Source: Urinicoccus sp.
Lineage (GTDB): Bacteria; Bacillota; Clostridia; Tissierellales; Peptoniphilaceae
Assembly: GCA_029983435.1 (NCBI GenBank)
Contig: JASBZN010000017.1
Location: 1-14,952 of the forward strand
DNA: 14,952 nucleotides
Reading direction: 5' to 3'
Below the pieces are notes generated by a model. It worked only from the letters and a program-made list of their open reading frames with translations, was not told where the DNA came from and did no database searches. Both the position numbers and the translations under genes were made by a program. Shown piece by piece: positions 13,608 through 14,952 of the stretch; within the stretch, counting starts at the first letter, position 1; each line of letters opens with the position of its first letter.

Positions 13608-14708
13608 ATGTCTGACCAACCCAAACATACAACTAGAACCCTTTTAAATATCAGCTTAGTTTTAACCATCATTTTACTATTAAGCCTCACGAAGAATTTT
13701 TTAAGTCCCCTTTACAGTGTAATCCTCTATCTTTTGGGCCCTTTGATTTTATCTATTTATATTTTTTATGCCCTACGACCAATAAAGCTCTTTCTCCACC
13801 AGTACATTCGAAGTGAAAAAGCCTGTGCAGCCTTGACTTTTATCCTTTTTTTACTCATCATTGCTCTTTTGGTTTCCCTTTTGAGTAATGTTATTGTTAG
13901 TCAAGTTCGCCAGTTAATGTCCTACCAATTAGATATTAATAAATTTCTATCGGGAAACAATGAAGTCTTTACCTGGATGCAGGACCACCTCAACCTCCAA
14001 AAGCATTTACAAAACTTGGAGGGGAAAGTCCAGGAACTTCTTTCCAACCTTCCTTCTTACCTGGGAGGAGCTTTCTCTGGTGTCAGTAACTTTGCTACCC
14101 AATTTATGCTGGGTCTTTTATGTATTTTCTACCTGTTAAAGGATGAAGTTCTTTTCGCCAACTTGATGAAAAAATCCTTTCGAGGGCCCTACCAAAAACG
14201 CTTAAACCACATGGGGATTCAAATTCATGAAACCCTAAAAACCTATATTTCTGGTCAACTTCTTGTGGCTGTACTTTTAGGAATTATGACCTTCATTGGC
14301 TTTTTAATCATCCGGCTTCCCTATAGTTCTTTAATGGCCCTTATTGCTCTTTTTACAAATTTTATTCCCTTTATTGGTCCCATTATCGGCTGCGTGCCAG
14401 CTGTTTTAGTGGCCATGTCTGTGGACTTTGCCATGGTAGTAAAGGCTATTTTAGTTACTCTTGTTGTCCAACAATTGGAATCCAATTTTATCTCCCCCAA
14501 TATTATGGGCAATAAAATGGACCTCCACCCCTTTGTAGTGATTGTCGTGGTACTCATTTCCATGAACCTCTTTGGTGCCTTGGGAGCTTTAATTGCCACA
14601 CCTCTATACATCACCATTAAAATTATTATTCAAACTATTTTGGCTATCCAAGATGACAAGAAAAAAATTTGCAGAATTGATGAGGAAGATTTTTATACAA
14701 AAGGCTAA
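13608..14708 (+). CDS. AI-2E family (PerM/YdiK-like) membrane transporter
   Basis: Polytopic inner-membrane protein of 366 residues. Hydrophobic segments lie at about 11-29, 33-55, 73-98, 160-178, 214-236, 240-270, 272-290 and 306-342, in the family's usual arrangement. A soluble stretch (about 100-155) between TM3 and TM4 carries amphipathic helices. Family motifs are NFIPFIGPIIG (251-261) and QQLESNFISPNIMGNKMDLHP (288-308). Members have been linked to autoinducer-2 export, Na+/H+ antiport or small-molecule efflux; the family name does not prove an AI-2 substrate, and no luxS is in the window. TAGGAGA precedes the ATG, and the gap from the upstream gene is 14 nt, so they form a two-gene unit. 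No clear terminator follows. Confidence 0.92.
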   Translation: MSDQPKHTTRTLLNISLVLTIILLLSLTKNFLSPLYSVILYLLGPLILSIYIFYALRPIKLFLHQYIRSEKACAALTFILFLLIIALLVSLLSNVIVSQVRQLMSYQLDINKFLSGNNEVFTWMQDHLNLQKHLQNLEGKVQELLSNLPSYLGGAFSGVSNFATQFMLGLLCIFYLLKDEVLFANLMKKSFRGPYQKRLNHMGIQIHETLKTYISGQLLVAVLLGIMTFIGFLIIRLPYSSLMALIALFTNFIPFIGPIIGCVPAVLVAMSVDFAMVVKAILVTLVVQQLESNFISPNIMGNKMDLHPFVVIVVVLISMNLFGALGALIATPLYITIKIIIQTILAIQDDKKKICRIDEEDFYTKG

Positions 14709-14780
14709 AACACCAAAAAGAAATAACTTTATTAAAAAATCACAGGAATTCTATAGATAGCTTTCCCCAATTTTTTGCTC

Positions 14781-14786
14781 TATAAT
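14781..14786 (+). promoter_or_regulatory. -10 box before the last gene
   Basis: TATAAT (14781-14786) is a perfect -10 hexamer, 25 nt before the ATG at 14811. No convincing -35 lies at the right distance (14758-14763 is TAGCTT). AGGGA (14802-14806) is a modest ribosome-binding site close to the start. The 102-nt gap after the AI-2E gene shows no hairpin terminator, so read-through is also possible. Confidence 0.5.
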
Positions 14787-14810
14787 AGAAAACTAGAAAG
14801 TAGGGATTTA

Positions 14811-14952
14811 ATGAACGAAGAACAATTACGTCAAAGAAGACGTCTTCGCAGAAAAAAACAACGAAGAAATCGCCGTCTTCTTTTTTATGGACTCTGCATT
14901 TTACTTTTAATCATTATATTTTCAATCTTCCGAGGCCTGGCTAAGCACCGTA
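14811..14952 (+). CDS. Membrane-anchored protein, N-terminal fragment
   Basis: Only the first 47 codons are in the window. The protein opens with a strikingly basic cytoplasmic segment (about residues 5-23, dominated by Arg, Lys and Gln) followed by one hydrophobic helix (about 24-42, FYGLCILLLIIIFSIF), then a short basic turn. This is the topology of a type II signal anchor with the bulk of the protein outside, as in many cell-wall enzymes (penicillin-binding proteins, polysaccharide deacetylases, amidases). Which of these it is cannot be told. The start is supported by the promoter and RBS just upstream. The gene continues past the right edge. Confidence 0.7.
   Translation, partial: MNEEQLRQRRRLRRKKQRRNRRLLFYGLCILLLIIIFSIFRGLAKHR

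Overview
The window looks like a chromosomal, AT-rich segment of a low-GC Gram-positive bacterium (Bacillota). The evidence is strong AGGAG-type ribosome-binding sites throughout, sigma-A-like promoters, a CtsR-type operator, a FabK-type reductase and a gap-pgk-tpiA-gpmI-eno glycolytic cluster. An anaerobic Clostridia/Tissierellia-type organism is a reasonable guess, because a thiolase gene and the oxygen-independent Mn-type phosphoglycerate mutase are present. I cannot place it more finely from sequence alone.

Layout. (1) 1-166, minus: 5' end of a thiolase gene with its own consensus promoter. (2) 167-512: a gap with two back-to-back promoters whose -35 boxes form a palindrome. The rightward one would make a ~170-nt transcript with no ORF, ending in a strong hairpin/T-tract beside the clpB stop, so this is a candidate small RNA. 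(3) 513-4088, minus: heat-shock operon, a CbpA-like class II J-protein followed by ClpB, behind a promoter with a CtsR box over its start region. (4) 4294-5226, plus: a monocistronic FabK-like flavoprotein with its own promoter and terminator. (5) 5227-5379: a convergent intergenic region full of overlapping RNA hairpins. (6) 5380-12609, minus: one long operon, gap -> pgk -> tpiA -> gpmI -> eno -> SixA-like phosphatase -> apt -> unknown 148-aa protein. Its genes are separated by a few bases or overlap by 4-8 nt, and together they encode the full triose-phosphate-to-PEP segment of glycolysis. (7) 12868-14708, plus: divergent two-gene unit, an unrecognised TIM-barrel-like protein and an AI-2E-family membrane protein. 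(8) 14811-end, plus: start of a gene for a protein with a very basic N-terminus and a membrane anchor.

Most of the window is ordinary housekeeping. The parts that deserve a second look are the sRNA candidate at 338-512, a GAPDH with an inserted segment that removes the usual NAD-ribose aspartate, the SixA-like phosphatase translationally coupled to enolase, the unrecognised barrel protein divergent from gap, the tandem SD-like repeats ahead of clpB, and the competing hairpins at 5231-5371. I see no mobile element, CRISPR array, tRNA or rRNA.
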